Assembly: GCF_030386795.1 (NCBI RefSeq)
Contig: NZ_JANUQM010000013.1
Span: forward strand, 124,001 to 188,000
Reading direction: 5' to 3'
DNA: 64,000 bases
Source of the DNA: Streptomyces sp. S.PNR 29
GTDB lineage: Bacteria; Actinomycetota; Actinomycetes; Streptomycetales; Streptomycetaceae
Shown here: positions 1-8,713 of the stretch, piece by piece
Layout of the letters: the number at the start of each line of letters is the position of its first letter
Numbering within the stretch: the first letter of the stretch is position 1
Translations under genes and position numbers: made by a program
The notes under the pieces: model-generated
Told to the model about the DNA's origin: nothing
What the model saw: the letters and a program-made list of their open reading frames with translations, nothing else
Database searches by the model: none

Positions 1-887
1 GCGCCCGGCGACGCCCCCAGCCCCTCCCCCTCGGCCTCCTCGTAGCCGTGGCGCTGGGCAGCCGCGAGGACGAGGCGCTGGCGCGGGCCGCGGTGACCGC
101 GCTCACCGGGCAGCTGGCCCTGACCCCCAAGCCGGGACTGCCCGACCCGCGCGACCTCGGCGCGCGCGTCACCCGACGGGACCACCACACCCTGCGCTGG
201 TCGGCGAAGGCGCTCACCCCCGGGCTCACGGCGATGGCCGCGGCGGCCCGCCGCACCGGCGAACCCACGCCCCGGCTCCGGGCGGAACTGGGCGCGATCG
301 GGCGGTGCACCGAGCACTCGGTGGCGCTCGCCGGCGGCGGTCACCGGGGCGCGCTGTGGGCGCTGGGCCTGCTGGTCGCGGCGGCGGCACTGCAGCCGCG
401 GGCCGGTGCCGCCGAGGTGGCGGCCCTGGCCAAGAAGATCGCCGCGCACCAGGACCGGCGGGCACCGAGGCGGCCCTCCCGTGGGTCGTCGGTGTCGGCG
501 AAGTACGGGGCGGCCGGTGCGCGAGGAGAAGCGCGCGCCGGCTTCCCGCACGTACGCCGGGCGGTGGACGCGCTGACCGCGGCGCGGGCGGCCGGTGCCA
601 CCGAGGCGCAGGCCCGCCTGGACGCGCTGCTCACCGTGATGTCCACCCTCCAGGACACCGAACTGCTGTACACCGCGGGCCCGATGGGCCTCCGCCACGT
701 CCAGGCGGGCGCCCGGGAGGTGCTGGAGGCGGGCGGTACGGCCACGCGGGCGGGCGCGACGGCACTCGCGGCCCTCGACGCCGACCTGCACGCGCGCGCG
801 TGGAGCCCCCGGGGCAGCGCGGGACTGCTCGCGGGGGCGCTGTTCCTGGACTCGCTGCCGGTGGTGGCCGGCGGGCCGGCGGCCTGA
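1..887 (+). CDS. Triphosphoribosyl-dephospho-CoA synthase (CitG/MdcB family), 5' end outside window
   Basis: The frame is open from base 3 to the TGA at 885-887. No ribosome site precedes the GTG at 48, so the true start is probably upstream of the window. The segment TPKPGLPDPRDLGA near residue 25 of the visible frame and the closing GALFLDSLP fit the CitG/MdcB family. That family transfers a triphosphoribosyl group from ATP to dephospho-CoA, giving the precursor of the prosthetic group of malonate decarboxylase or citrate lyase. The visible protein is about the family's usual length (around 280 residues), so little is missing. No decarboxylase genes are visible downstream; partner genes would have to lie upstream. 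The next gene is convergent, with a hairpin between them. Confidence 0.75.
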   Translation, partial: ARRRPQPLPLGLLVAVALGSREDEALARAAVTALTGQLALTPKPGLPDPRDLGARVTRRDHHTLRWSAKALTPGLTAMAAAARRTGEPTPRLRAELGAIGRCTEHSVALAGGGHRGALWALGLLVAAAALQPRAGAAEVAALAKKIAAHQDRRAPRRPSRGSSVSAKYGAAGARGEARAGFPHVRRAVDALTAARAAGATEAQARLDALLTVMSTLQDTELLYTAGPMGLRHVQAGAREVLEAGGTATRAGATALAALDADLHARAWSPRGSAGLLAGALFLDSLPVVAGGPAA

Positions 888-907
888 CATCCCCCGGGCA
901 CGACAAC

Positions 908-934
908 GGCCGGGCACCTCACCGGTGCCCGGCC
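908..934. terminator. Bidirectional hairpin terminator
   Basis: An 11-bp perfect inverted repeat (908-918 with 924-934) with a 5-base loop lies in the 69-bp gap between two convergent genes. It probably terminates both. There is no clear T-run, which is usual in high-G+C actinomycetes. Confidence 0.75.
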
Positions 935-956
935 GCGACCGCCGTACGCCGTACCG

Positions 957-2414
957 TCAGCCCTTGAGGCCCGCCATCCACGCCTCGACCTCGTCCGACC
1001 GGCGCGGCAGCGCCGCCGACAGGTTCCGGTTGCCGTCCTCGGTGACCAGGATGTCGTCCTCGATGCGGACGCCGATGCCGCGGTACTCCTCGGGCACCGT
1101 CAGGTCGTCGGCCTGGAAGTACAGGCCCGGCTCGACGGTGAGCACCATGCCGGGCTCCAGCGTGCCGTCGACGTACGTCTCCGTCCGCGCGGCCGCGCAG
1201 TCGTGCACGTCCATGCCGAGCATGTGGCCCGTGCCGTGCAGCGTCCAGCGGCGCTGCAGGCCCAGCTCCAGCACCCGCTCGACCGGACCCTCGACCAGGC
1301 CCCACTCGACGAGCCGCTCGGCGAGCACACGCTGCGCCGCGTCGTGGAAGTCCCGGTACTTGGCGCCCGGCTGCACGGCCGCGATACCGGCCTCCTGGGC
1401 CTCGTACACGGCGTCGTAGATCTTCTTCTGGATCGCGCTGTAGCGGCCGTTGACCGGCAGCGTGCGCGTGACGTCGGCGGTGTAGTAGGTGTGCGTCTCC
1501 ACGCCCGCGTCCAGCAGGAGCAGGTCGCCGGAACGGACCGGGCCGTCGTTGCGCACCCAGTGCAGGGTGCAGGCGTGCGGGCCGGCGGCGCAGATGGAGC
1601 CGTAGCCGACGTCGTTGCCCTCCACGCGCGCGCGGAGGAAGAACGTGCCCTCGATGTAGCGCTCGCTCGTCGCCTCGGCCTTGTCGAGGACCTTCACGAC
1701 GTCCTCGAAGCCGCGCACGGTCGAGTCGACGGCCTTCTGCAGCTCACCGATCTCGAAGTCGTCCTTGACCAGCCGCATCTCGGAGAGGAAGACGCGCAGT
1801 TCCTCGTCGCGCTCGGCGGTGACCTTGTCGGTCAGTGCCGCCTCGATGCCGGCGTCGTGGCCGCGTACGACGCGGACCGGGCCGGTGGCCCCGCGCAGCG
1901 CGTCCGCCAGCTCGCGCACGTCGGAGGCGGGGATGCCGTACAGCTGTTCGGCCTCGGTGAGGGAGTGGCGGCGGCCGACCCACAGCTCACCCTGGCCGTC
2001 CAGCCAGAACTCGCCGTTCTCGCGGTTGGAGCGGGGAAGGAGGTAGATCGTCGCCTTGTGGCCGGTGTCCGTGGGCTCCATGACCAGGACGCCGTCCTCC
2101 GTCTGGTTGCCGGTGAGGTACGCGTACTCGACCGACGCCCGGAAGGGGTACTCGGTGTCGTTGGAGCGGGTCTTCAGGTTGCCGGCGGGGACGACCAGGC
2201 GCTCGCCCGGGAAGCGCGCGGACAGCGCGGCACGGCGGGCGGCGGTCTCGGCGGCCTGCGGGATCGGCCGCAGGTCGCGCAGCTCGGTGTCGGCCCAGCC
2301 GCTCTTCATGTTCTCGGCGAGCTCGTCGGACACGCCCGGGTACAGGCCGTTCTTGCGCTGCTTGATCGGCTCGTCCGTCTCTTCCGGGGTCTCCGGAGTG
2401 AGCTCCTCGGCCAC
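957..2414 (-). CDS. pepP: Aminopeptidase P family protein (Xaa-Pro aminopeptidase)
   Basis: A 485-aa metallopeptidase of the M24B family, which removes N-terminal residues preceding proline. The N-terminal creatinase-like domain covers about residues 60-200 and the pita-bread catalytic domain the rest. Visible metal ligands are the two Asp of DAGVETHTYYTADVTR, the His of HGTGHMLGMDVHD, the Glu of TVEPGLYF and the Glu of RIEDDILVTEDG. Start choice: AGGAGG directly abuts an ATG at 2420, too close for initiation. The GTG at 2414 lies six bases beyond it and gives the usual family N-terminus (AEELTPETPEE), so I take the GTG. The upstream gene on the same strand begins far away, so it probably has its own promoter. 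Confidence 0.93.
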   Translation of the reverse strand: MAEELTPETPEETDEPIKQRKNGLYPGVSDELAENMKSGWADTELRDLRPIPQAAETAARRAALSARFPGERLVVPAGNLKTRSNDTEYPFRASVEYAYLTGNQTEDGVLVMEPTDTGHKATIYLLPRSNRENGEFWLDGQGELWVGRRHSLTEAEQLYGIPASDVRELADALRGATGPVRVVRGHDAGIEAALTDKVTAERDEELRVFLSEMRLVKDDFEIGELQKAVDSTVRGFEDVVKVLDKAEATSERYIEGTFFLRARVEGNDVGYGSICAAGPHACTLHWVRNDGPVRSGDLLLLDAGVETHTYYTADVTRTLPVNGRYSAIQKKIYDAVYEAQEAGIAAVQPGAKYRDFHDAAQRVLAERLVEWGLVEGPVERVLELGLQRRWTLHGTGHMLGMDVHDCAAARTETYVDGTLEPGMVLTVEPGLYFQADDLTVPEEYRGIGVRIEDDILVTEDGNRNLSAALPRRSDEVEAWMAGLKG

Positions 2415-2497
2415 GGTCATCCTCCTCGGTACGGCACTGGACCCTGTCCATCGTACGGTCGTACAGAAGAGGGCCCTGGGCTGCGGAAACCGGTGCC

Positions 2498-4012
2498 CTA
2501 CTCGAACCGCGCCGCGAGGAGTACGACGTCCTCCTCGCTGTCGGCCGCGTCCAGCCCGTCCGGCAGCACCGTCCGCAGGACGTGGTCCGCGACGGCACCG
2601 GGATCGCGCCGCATCGCCCTGGGCACTCCGGCCGCCGCCGCGTGCAGCCGGGCGAAGGCGCGGTCGGTGGGGTCGCCGGTGCGCTGCAGCAGCCCGTCGG
2701 TGTAGAGCAGAACCGTCTCGCCGGCCTCCGCGTGGATCTCCACGCTCGGCGCCTCCCAGCAGGCGAGCATGCCCAGCGGCGCGGAGACGGAGGTCTCCAC
2801 GAACTCCGTGCGCTGCTCGCCGATCAGCAGGGGCGGGCTGTGCCCGGCACCGGCGAGCGTGATCTTGCGCAGGGCGGGCTCGCAGTAGCCGAACAGGGCG
2901 GTGGCCGAGCGGGCGGGCTCGGTCAGGCGCAGCAGCAGCTCCAGGTCGGACAGGACGGCGACCGGGTCCTCGCCCTCCATCGCGGCGTACGCGCGCAGGG
3001 ACGCCCGCAGCCGGCCCATCGCCGCGACCGCGCTGGGACCGGAGCCGGTGACGGATCCGACGGCGAGACCGAGCGCGGCGTCCGGCAGCGGCAGGGCGTC
3101 GTACCAGTCGCCGCCGCCGCGCGGGCCGGTGCGGCGGCGGGCGGCGAGCTGGACGCCGGGCACTCGCGGCAGCCTGGAGGGCAGCAGTTCCTCGGTCATC
3201 GTCGCCATGCACGCGCGCGTGCGCTCGATTTCCAGGAGCCGGGCGAGGTGTTCGGCTGCGTAGCGGGCGTACAGGCCGACGAGGTGGCGCCTGCGTTCGC
3301 CCGGCTCGGCGGGCTCGTCGTAGAGCCATACGGCGGCGCCCAGGCGGCCCGCGGTCTCGGTGGACAGGGGGAGCGCGTAGCTGGCGGCGTAGCCGAGGCG
3401 GGCGGCGACCTCGCGCTGACGGGGGTCCAGCCCCTCCTCGGCGAACAGGTCGGGCTGGGTGACCCCGGCCTCGCAGCCGGGCAGCCCGTCGAGGATCCGC
3501 CCGTACGACGTCGAGCCGCGCGGCACGGTCTCGATGTGGCCCAGGTCGGCCCGGCCGAGGCCCAGTCCGACGGTGCTGGCCGGGCCGAGCCCGTCGCCCG
3601 GTTCCAGCACGACCAGACCACGCCGTGCGCCCAGCAGTGCGGCACCCGCGCGCAGCACCTCAAGGAGCCCTTCGGCGAGGGCGTCCGTGCGGGCCAGGCG
3701 TTCGGTGAGTTCGTGGAGGGTCGTGAGATCCGACACCCAGCCGGCGAGGCGGTCCTGGAGCAGTGCGCCGGGAGGGGCAGGCGGGTTTGACGGGGAGACC
3801 GGTGAGGTACCCGGGGCGGAAGGCGCGGCAGTGTGTGCTGGAGACGGAACCGTTGAATCGATTCCAGCCACTTTCGGAGGGTGCGGGGCGTTCATGGTGT
3901 CCGGCTTTCCGACCGGCACGTACTGCTGAAAAGCATCGCAAACCCCCATGTCATTCTGCGCCGCTAGCAGTGTCTCCACATGTACACGCACTCGTGAGGA
4001 GATGTCCAGCAT
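2498..4012 (-). CDS. GAF / PP2C-type (SpoIIE-like) serine/threonine phosphatase
   Basis: A 504-aa protein. A low-complexity Pro/Ala/Ser segment (about 45-85) is followed by a GAF-like sensory domain (about 95-265) and a SpoIIE/PP2C phosphatase domain (about 290-504). Family members dephosphorylate anti-anti-sigma factors in partner-switching pathways. GGGDWYDALPLPDAA and LLYTDGLLQ are recognisable. However, the segment that normally reads GDVxGHG is GSVTGSG here, so a metal-binding Asp is replaced by Ser; activity may be altered or lost. The start at 4012 (AGGAC three bases upstream) is tentative: ATG codons at about 3949 and 3895 are alternatives. An RsbW-like ATPase lies a few genes away (7911-8462). 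Confidence 0.85.
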   Translation of the reverse strand: MLDISSRVRVHVETLLAAQNDMGVCDAFQQYVPVGKPDTMNAPHPPKVAGIDSTVPSPAHTAAPSAPGTSPVSPSNPPAPPGALLQDRLAGWVSDLTTLHELTERLARTDALAEGLLEVLRAGAALLGARRGLVVLEPGDGLGPASTVGLGLGRADLGHIETVPRGSTSYGRILDGLPGCEAGVTQPDLFAEEGLDPRQREVAARLGYAASYALPLSTETAGRLGAAVWLYDEPAEPGERRRHLVGLYARYAAEHLARLLEIERTRACMATMTEELLPSRLPRVPGVQLAARRRTGPRGGGDWYDALPLPDAALGLAVGSVTGSGPSAVAAMGRLRASLRAYAAMEGEDPVAVLSDLELLLRLTEPARSATALFGYCEPALRKITLAGAGHSPPLLIGEQRTEFVETSVSAPLGMLACWEAPSVEIHAEAGETVLLYTDGLLQRTGDPTDRAFARLHAAAAGVPRAMRRDPGAVADHVLRTVLPDGLDAADSEEDVVLLAARFE

Positions 4013-4503
4013 TGTCCTGCTGGGATTCCTGGTGTCCGTGGGTCTTGTGTGGCCCCTTGTCAAAACGCAAACTTGGCTTAAAACTGCCCCGAGGAACGGC
4101 TTGTTGCGGTCGACTGGGTTCGTTCCACGGAGCGTCACAGCGGTCGTGATGGGTACGTACTCGGTGAAAGGCCAGGGGTGGTTGGTAGCCACCCGGAACC
4201 TGGTGACGGACCCGGGCGTCTTAGCCACCGACGACCGTGCCCCATCCTCCCGTGGCGGAGGCGGAGAGAAATACGCGCGACGGCAAAACGCCAGACTTCG
4301 CCACCCCACGCCACGCCCGTGCTTTTGATAGACGCAGTATGGGCGAGGCTGCCTCGGACGCAGCCAACGCTCGGCCCAGAGGGGTTTCCCCTGCCTCCGC
4401 AGGGGTGTGATGCGCCAACAGGTACGCACAGTGAAGTGATCGACACATGATGTGATGTGGACCACGGTGTTGCCAGGCGTGCAACGGAAAGGAACGAGCG
4501 CTC
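4013..4503. other. Divergent intergenic region, no gene seen
   Basis: This 490-bp stretch separates the 5' ends of two divergent genes and must hold both promoters. The only symmetric element I can point to is a short inverted repeat, GTTGC (4469-4473) and GCAAC (4481-4485), just upstream of the ribosome site of the plus-strand gene. Open frames crossing it lack ribosome sites and codon bias. Confidence 0.5.
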
Positions 4504-5169
4504 ATGCGCGAGATCCTCGGAAGGCGACGCAGGCTCCTGTCCCAGCGCAGCGACGGGAGGCCTGAGTTGATCAGCGCGGCCCTGACCTACGCGACGGAAT
4601 GGCAGTGGCCCGTACTCCCGGGCGTGGCGGCGGACCCGCAGGCGCAGTCCCGCTGCGGCTGCCCCGACCCGGACTGCACGGTGCCCGGAGCGCATCCGTT
4701 CGAACCCGGCCTCCTCGCGGCCACCACCGACGAGCGCATGGTGCGCTGGTGGTGGACCAACCGGCCCACGGCACCCATCGTCCTCGCCACCGGCGGCAAG
4801 GCCCCCTGCGCGGTCTCCCTGCCCGCCCTGCCGGCCGCCCGCGCCCTGGACGCCCTCGATCGCGTCGGCATGCGCCTCGGTCCGGTCGTCGCCTCGCCCG
4901 ACCGCTGGGCGATCCTCGTCAAGCCGTACTCCATGGAGCAGTTGGGCGAGCTGCTGTACGCCAAGGACTTCGTGCCCGGCTCCCTGCGCTTCCACGGCGA
5001 AGGCGGCTATCTGGCGCTGCCCCCGTCCGAGGCCGGCCGGGGCTCCATCGGCTGGGAGCGCGCACCGCTGCCCGGCTCCGCCTCGCCGTGGGTGCCCGAC
5101 GTGGAGGCCGTCGTGGACGCCGTGGTCGAGGTCCTCACCCGTACGGGTGTGAGCGCACCCGAGTTGTGA
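4504..5169 (+). CDS. Bifunctional DNA primase/polymerase-like protein
   Basis: A 221-aa protein of the Streptomyces family annotated as Prim-Pol domain proteins. Seen: an N-terminal helix (ALTYATEWQWPVLPG), a CGCPDPDC...H cluster typical of actinobacterial Prim-Pol N-termini, and MVRWWWTNRPTAPIVLATGG. Where active enzymes carry an Asp-x-Asp metal site, this protein reads CAVSLPALPA. Catalytic primase activity is therefore doubtful and a structural or regulatory role is more likely. The ATG at 4504 is preceded by GGAAAGGAA at about ten bases. It is followed at 56 bp by the repeat-rich membrane protein in the same orientation. Confidence 0.75.
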   Translation: MREILGRRRRLLSQRSDGRPELISAALTYATEWQWPVLPGVAADPQAQSRCGCPDPDCTVPGAHPFEPGLLAATTDERMVRWWWTNRPTAPIVLATGGKAPCAVSLPALPAARALDALDRVGMRLGPVVASPDRWAILVKPYSMEQLGELLYAKDFVPGSLRFHGEGGYLALPPSEAGRGSIGWERAPLPGSASPWVPDVEAVVDAVVEVLTRTGVSAPEL

Positions 5170-5224
5170 GGGTGTCGGCGCGCGCCGAACTCCCCGCCCG
5201 TCCGTCGTCGTTATCGTCCGCTTC

Positions 5225-6553
5225 ATGCCGCTTGGTTCTGGGGAGCACAACACCGACGCCCGGGCGCGGAGCGCCGAGGCGGGGGTGCGGGGGGCCGACG
5301 CTGACGCTCGGGGGCGGGGTGCCGACGCGCGGGTGCGCGGGGCCGACGCCCGAGGGATGTCGGGCGCTGAGGCCCGGCTGCTTGGTGCGGAGGGCCGGGG
5401 GCGGGGTGCTGAACCCCGGCTGCTTGGTGCGGAGGATCGGGGGCGGGGCGCTGAAGCTCGGGCGCGGAGCATCGCCGCCCGGGTGCATGGCGTAGAAGCC
5501 ACGGCGCGTGGCGTGGAGGCCACGGCGCGTGGCGTGGAGGCCACGGCGCACGGCGTAGAGGCCGCGGCCCATGGCGCCGAGGGCCAGGTGCACACCTCCG
5601 GAGCCGCCGAAGCCGCTGAGGCCGCAGCGCGTGGCGGCGGAGCCCGAGCACGTGGCTCGCGAGCCGGAAAGCGCGGCGCCCGGACCGGTAAGCACAGCTC
5701 AAGGCTCGGGAAGCGGGACGCAAAGTCCGCGAAGCACCGCTCAGGGCCCGGGGAGCAGAGCGCGAGGGCTGCGAAGCACAGCTCAGGGATCGGGACACGC
5801 AGGGCGGGAGTCCGAAGGCCCGACGCGGCGCCCGGAGAACACGGCGGCGCAGGCCCCGGGAAGTACAGCACGGGTTCCGGAAAGCACGGCGCAGGTCCCG
5901 CAAAACGCGGCGCAGGTCCCGGAAAGCGTCGCGGCGCAAGGCACGGAAAGCCCAGCACGAGGCCCGGCAGGCATCGCGCCCCGTCCGCGTTTCGCGGCGG
6001 ACCCGGTGCCCGCCGAGTCCGTCTGCTCGCCCTCCTGGGCGTCGTGGTGTGCGCGGTCGCGCTGCCGTTCGCCGTGGCGTCCGCCGGACCCGTGGGGGAC
6101 GAGGGCCGCTCGCTCGTACGTTCCCTCCCGCCGGCCGACGACCGTGCCGGCAAGGCGCGTCCAGCGGCCGACGGGGCGTCCCGCACCGCCGCCGAGGCGC
6201 CCTCGGCCGACGCCGTGCGCTGCGGTCCCGAACTCGCCTCCTCCGACGGCGTCGAAGCACAGACCTGTGTCCTGGCGCAGGGCGGAGAGACCTGGGGCCG
6301 GACCTACTACCGCAATCCGACCGGCGCGGCGCTGGACTCCGTACTGAGCCTCATGGGCCCGCGCGGCCGCACCGTACAGATCCACTGCCAGGTCGACGCC
6401 GAGGACGAACCGGCGATGTGCGAGACGCCGAGGGAGCGCACCCGGGGGGAACTGGCGGCGTACACGGCGGTCGCCGAGTTCGCGGAACGGACCGGGCGCC
6501 AAGCCCTGTTGTTGCGCTCCGGGAGCAACTCCCCGCCACGAACGGGCAGTTGA
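5225..6553 (+). CDS. Repeat-rich Ala/Gly/Arg protein with one membrane segment
   Basis: A 442-aa open frame. Residues 1-270 are low complexity, dominated by short G-A-E-A-R and G-K-H/R units, and include four 21-bp tandem repeats (GVEATAR-type). After a basic stretch comes one hydrophobic segment (RLLALLGVVVCAVALPFAVA, about 273-292), which fits a signal anchor. The extracellular C-terminal 150 residues look globular and hold three or four cysteines (RCGPE, QTCVLA, IHCQVD, AMCETP). The C-terminal part resembles a conserved Streptomyces family of unknown function. The ATG at 5225 has no clear ribosome site, so the true start could be closer to the membrane segment and the repeat tract might be partly untranslated. 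Confidence 0.6.
   Translation: MPLGSGEHNTDARARSAEAGVRGADADARGRGADARVRGADARGMSGAEARLLGAEGRGRGAEPRLLGAEDRGRGAEARARSIAARVHGVEATARGVEATARGVEATAHGVEAAAHGAEGQVHTSGAAEAAEAAARGGGARARGSRAGKRGARTGKHSSRLGKRDAKSAKHRSGPGEQSARAAKHSSGIGTRRAGVRRPDAAPGEHGGAGPGKYSTGSGKHGAGPAKRGAGPGKRRGARHGKPSTRPGRHRAPSAFRGGPGARRVRLLALLGVVVCAVALPFAVASAGPVGDEGRSLVRSLPPADDRAGKARPAADGASRTAAEAPSADAVRCGPELASSDGVEAQTCVLAQGGETWGRTYYRNPTGAALDSVLSLMGPRGRTVQIHCQVDAEDEPAMCETPRERTRGELAAYTAVAEFAERTGRQALLLRSGSNSPPRTGS
5489..5572 (+). repeat. Four tandem 21-bp repeats
   Basis: Units at 5489-5509, 5510-5530, 5531-5551 and 5552-5572 each begin GGCGT and encode a seven-residue unit close to GVEATAR. Units 2 and 3 are nearly identical; units 1 and 4 have a few substitutions. 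They are in frame in the 5225-6553 gene, so unit gain or loss would keep the frame. Confidence 0.8.
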
Positions 6554-6594
6554 CGCGCGACCGCATGCCGTAAAGAGTGACGGACACAGAAAGA

Positions 6595-6632
6595 CCCGGT
6601 TGCTGGCGACGGGGGATGCACCAGCAACCGGG
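6595..6632. terminator. Strong hairpin terminator
   Basis: A perfect 12-bp stem (6595-6606 with 6621-6632) with a 14-base loop lies 41 bp after the stop at 6553 and before the 3' end of the convergent gene at 6795. A second inverted repeat (AGAGATC at 6650-6656 with GATCTCT at 6673-6679) follows. Confidence 0.75.
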
Positions 6633-6794
6633 CTACTGGAACGGTAACAAGAGATCTGCGGTTCGCAAATTCGATCTCTGCTTTCCGGTCACCGACTGGC
6701 TTGTCTGCACCGGGAGTTGTGACCGGAGTCACCTGTTCCAGGGCCTGGTTCGGCTCACCGGTCAGTCAGCCGAACCACCCCCGGGACCGCCGTG

Positions 6795-7760
6795 TCAGCT
6801 GAGCGTGACCTGCCGGTTGGTGAGGCCGCCGCGCGCCCGGCGCTCGTCGGCCGTGAGCGGTGCGTCCGAGGCCAGGGCCTCGGCGAGGCGCTCGGCGAAC
6901 TCCGCGGCGGGCTTCTCCACATCCTGTGCTCCGACCCCGCTCGGCAGGTCCCAGACCGGGACGGTGAGCCCGTGAGCACGGAAGGACCCGACGAGGCGGG
7001 TGCCCTCGCCGAGGCTGGACCGGCCCGCCGCCTGCAGTCGCGCGAGGGCGTCCAGAAGCCGCTCCTCCGGGTGCGGCATGACCCAGCGCAGGTGGTTCTT
7101 CTCCGGCGTCTCGCACCAGTACGCGGCGTCCACGCTCTGGAGCCGGACGGTGGGGATGGCCGCGGCGTTGGCCCGCTCCAGGGAGGCGGTCACCTCCGGC
7201 GTGGCCTTCTCCGGGTCCGGGACCCAGAACTCGAAGCCCGAGTGCACAACTGGCTCGAAGGCGCCTTCGGGGTCGAGCAGCTCCTGCAGCCGCGGACCGT
7301 CGGCCGACGCCCGGCGGCCCTGCACGGGTGTGCCCGGCTCGGCGGACAGGGCGCGCTGGAGGGTGTCGGCGAGGTCGCGGCTGATGTCGCCCGACGCGGT
7401 GTCGTTCTGCAGGCCGATCAGCACCGAGCCGTCCTCGCGGCGCAGGGCCGGCCAGGCCATCGGCAGGACGGTGGCCAGCGTCACCGACGGGACGCCCTCG
7501 GGGAGGCCGTCCTTGAGGGTCAGCTCGACGGTGGCGGCGGGCACCAGCTCGCGCAGCGCCACCCAGTCGCACTCGCCCCGCAGCCCCTCGAAGGGGCGCT
7601 GCACCAGCTCGGTCACGGCCTGGGCGGCGGCCCGGCCGTGGCAGGCCTTGTAGCGGCGGCCGCTGCCGCAGGGGCAGGGCTCGCGGGCGCCGACGACCGG
7701 GATCTCTCCGTCCGTGATCTGCGGGCGCTTGGCCTTCGTCTGGGGGCGCTTCTTGGCCAT
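6795..7760 (-). CDS. DUF5926 family protein with SEC-C zinc-binding motif
   Basis: A 321-aa actinobacterial protein. The N-terminus is very basic (AKKRPQTKAKRPQ). Residues about 28-45 hold a SEC-C zinc motif, REPCPCGSGRRYKACHG, as found at the end of SecA. The remainder matches the DUF5926 family, whose role is unknown. The ATG at 7760 is preceded by GGGAGA at eight bases. It stands alone between two convergent or distant units. A link to protein export or ribosome quality control is only suggested by the motif. Confidence 0.85.
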   Translation of the reverse strand: MAKKRPQTKAKRPQITDGEIPVVGAREPCPCGSGRRYKACHGRAAAQAVTELVQRPFEGLRGECDWVALRELVPAATVELTLKDGLPEGVPSVTLATVLPMAWPALRREDGSVLIGLQNDTASGDISRDLADTLQRALSAEPGTPVQGRRASADGPRLQELLDPEGAFEPVVHSGFEFWVPDPEKATPEVTASLERANAAAIPTVRLQSVDAAYWCETPEKNHLRWVMPHPEERLLDALARLQAAGRSSLGEGTRLVGSFRAHGLTVPVWDLPSGVGAQDVEKPAAEFAERLAEALASDAPLTADERRARGGLTNRQVTLS

Positions 7761-7910
7761 CGTGGGTGTCTCCCGGTTACGGCTCGTCTCGTACGGGCGC
7801 GAGCCTAGCCGTTCGTGCCCTGGCCGACGGGATCCTGTGGACAACGCGACGCCGTGTGCCGTGCCCGGCGGCGCCTGGCCGGCTCCGGGCACGTCGGGCG
7901 GAGTGCCGGG

Positions 7911-8462
7911 TCAGCCCAGCTCGTCGAAGGCGTCCGCGAAGCCCAGGTCGGGTATCTGGGACACGGCGGGTGCCGCGACACGCGTGGCGAAGTCGTCGCG
8001 GCGGTGCCCCGCGTCCGGGTCGTGCACGTCGTCGTGGACGACGACCCACACCGTGACCTCGCCGCGGGCGTCGTCCCTTACGCCCCAGTCGTCGGCCAGC
8101 GCGGTGATGATGTTCAGCCCACGGCCGCCGTGTGCGGTGACCGAGGGCGTGGCCGGAGCCGGGCGGGTCGGACCACCCCCGTCCGTGACCTCGACGATCA
8201 GCCGGCCGCTCGGGTCCACGCGCCACGCGGCCCGGACGTCACCGTCCCCGGCCAGGGCGTCGCCCAGGGGGCGGCCGTGTTTGCACGCGTTGCTCAAGAG
8301 TTCCGAAAGGATCAGTACGGCGTCGTCGATGACCGATTCCGCCACGCCGCCTCTGCGCAACTGATCACGCATGCGGTGTCGTGCTTCCCCCACGCCCGCA
8401 GGGCCATGGGGTACGGCCATGCTCGACGACGTGGGCACCTCCTGTGCCACCACCAACGCCAC
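7911..8462 (-). CDS. ATP-binding regulatory protein (RsbW/SpoIIAB-like HATPase)
   Basis: A 183-aa GHKL ATPase. Visible boxes are the N-box VLILSELLSNACKHG, the G1 box EVTDGGGP and HGGRGLNIITALADDWG. Such proteins act as anti-sigma factors and serine kinases on anti-anti-sigma factors; Streptomyces has dozens. Start: a strong AAAGGAGG lies eight bases before the GTG at 8462, which is preferred over the ATG at 8420. The SpoIIE-type phosphatase at 2498-4012 is the opposing activity, but the two are not in one operon, so pairing is a guess. Confidence 0.85.
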   Translation of the reverse strand: MALVVAQEVPTSSSMAVPHGPAGVGEARHRMRDQLRRGGVAESVIDDAVLILSELLSNACKHGRPLGDALAGDGDVRAAWRVDPSGRLIVEVTDGGGPTRPAPATPSVTAHGGRGLNIITALADDWGVRDDARGEVTVWVVVHDDVHDPDAGHRRDDFATRVAAPAVSQIPDLGFADAFDELG

Positions 8463-8713
8463 CCCCGAGACCTCCTTTGCCCCACGCCACGGTGTGGATG
8501 CCCCATTGGCCTGTACCGGAAACCGGCCGATCCCAGTCCGGTGACGCACTCGCAACGATCGAATACGAACCGAACGCGCCGGAGCACTCCCTGTAGTCGT
8601 GTGGCTGGATTTCGACGGTGTGTCCGAGATCGGAGGATGCGGCAGCCCCTCCAGCCGGGTCAAGAGGTGTGACGGAAGTAGATAAAAGTGGGCTGAGGGA
8701 ACAGTGTGGCGAA

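Noticed and set aside
957..3329. Aminopeptidase P frame extended to 790 residues
   Set aside because: The extra N-terminus overlaps the phosphatase gene and is low complexity. A ribosome site at 2421-2426 marks the real start.
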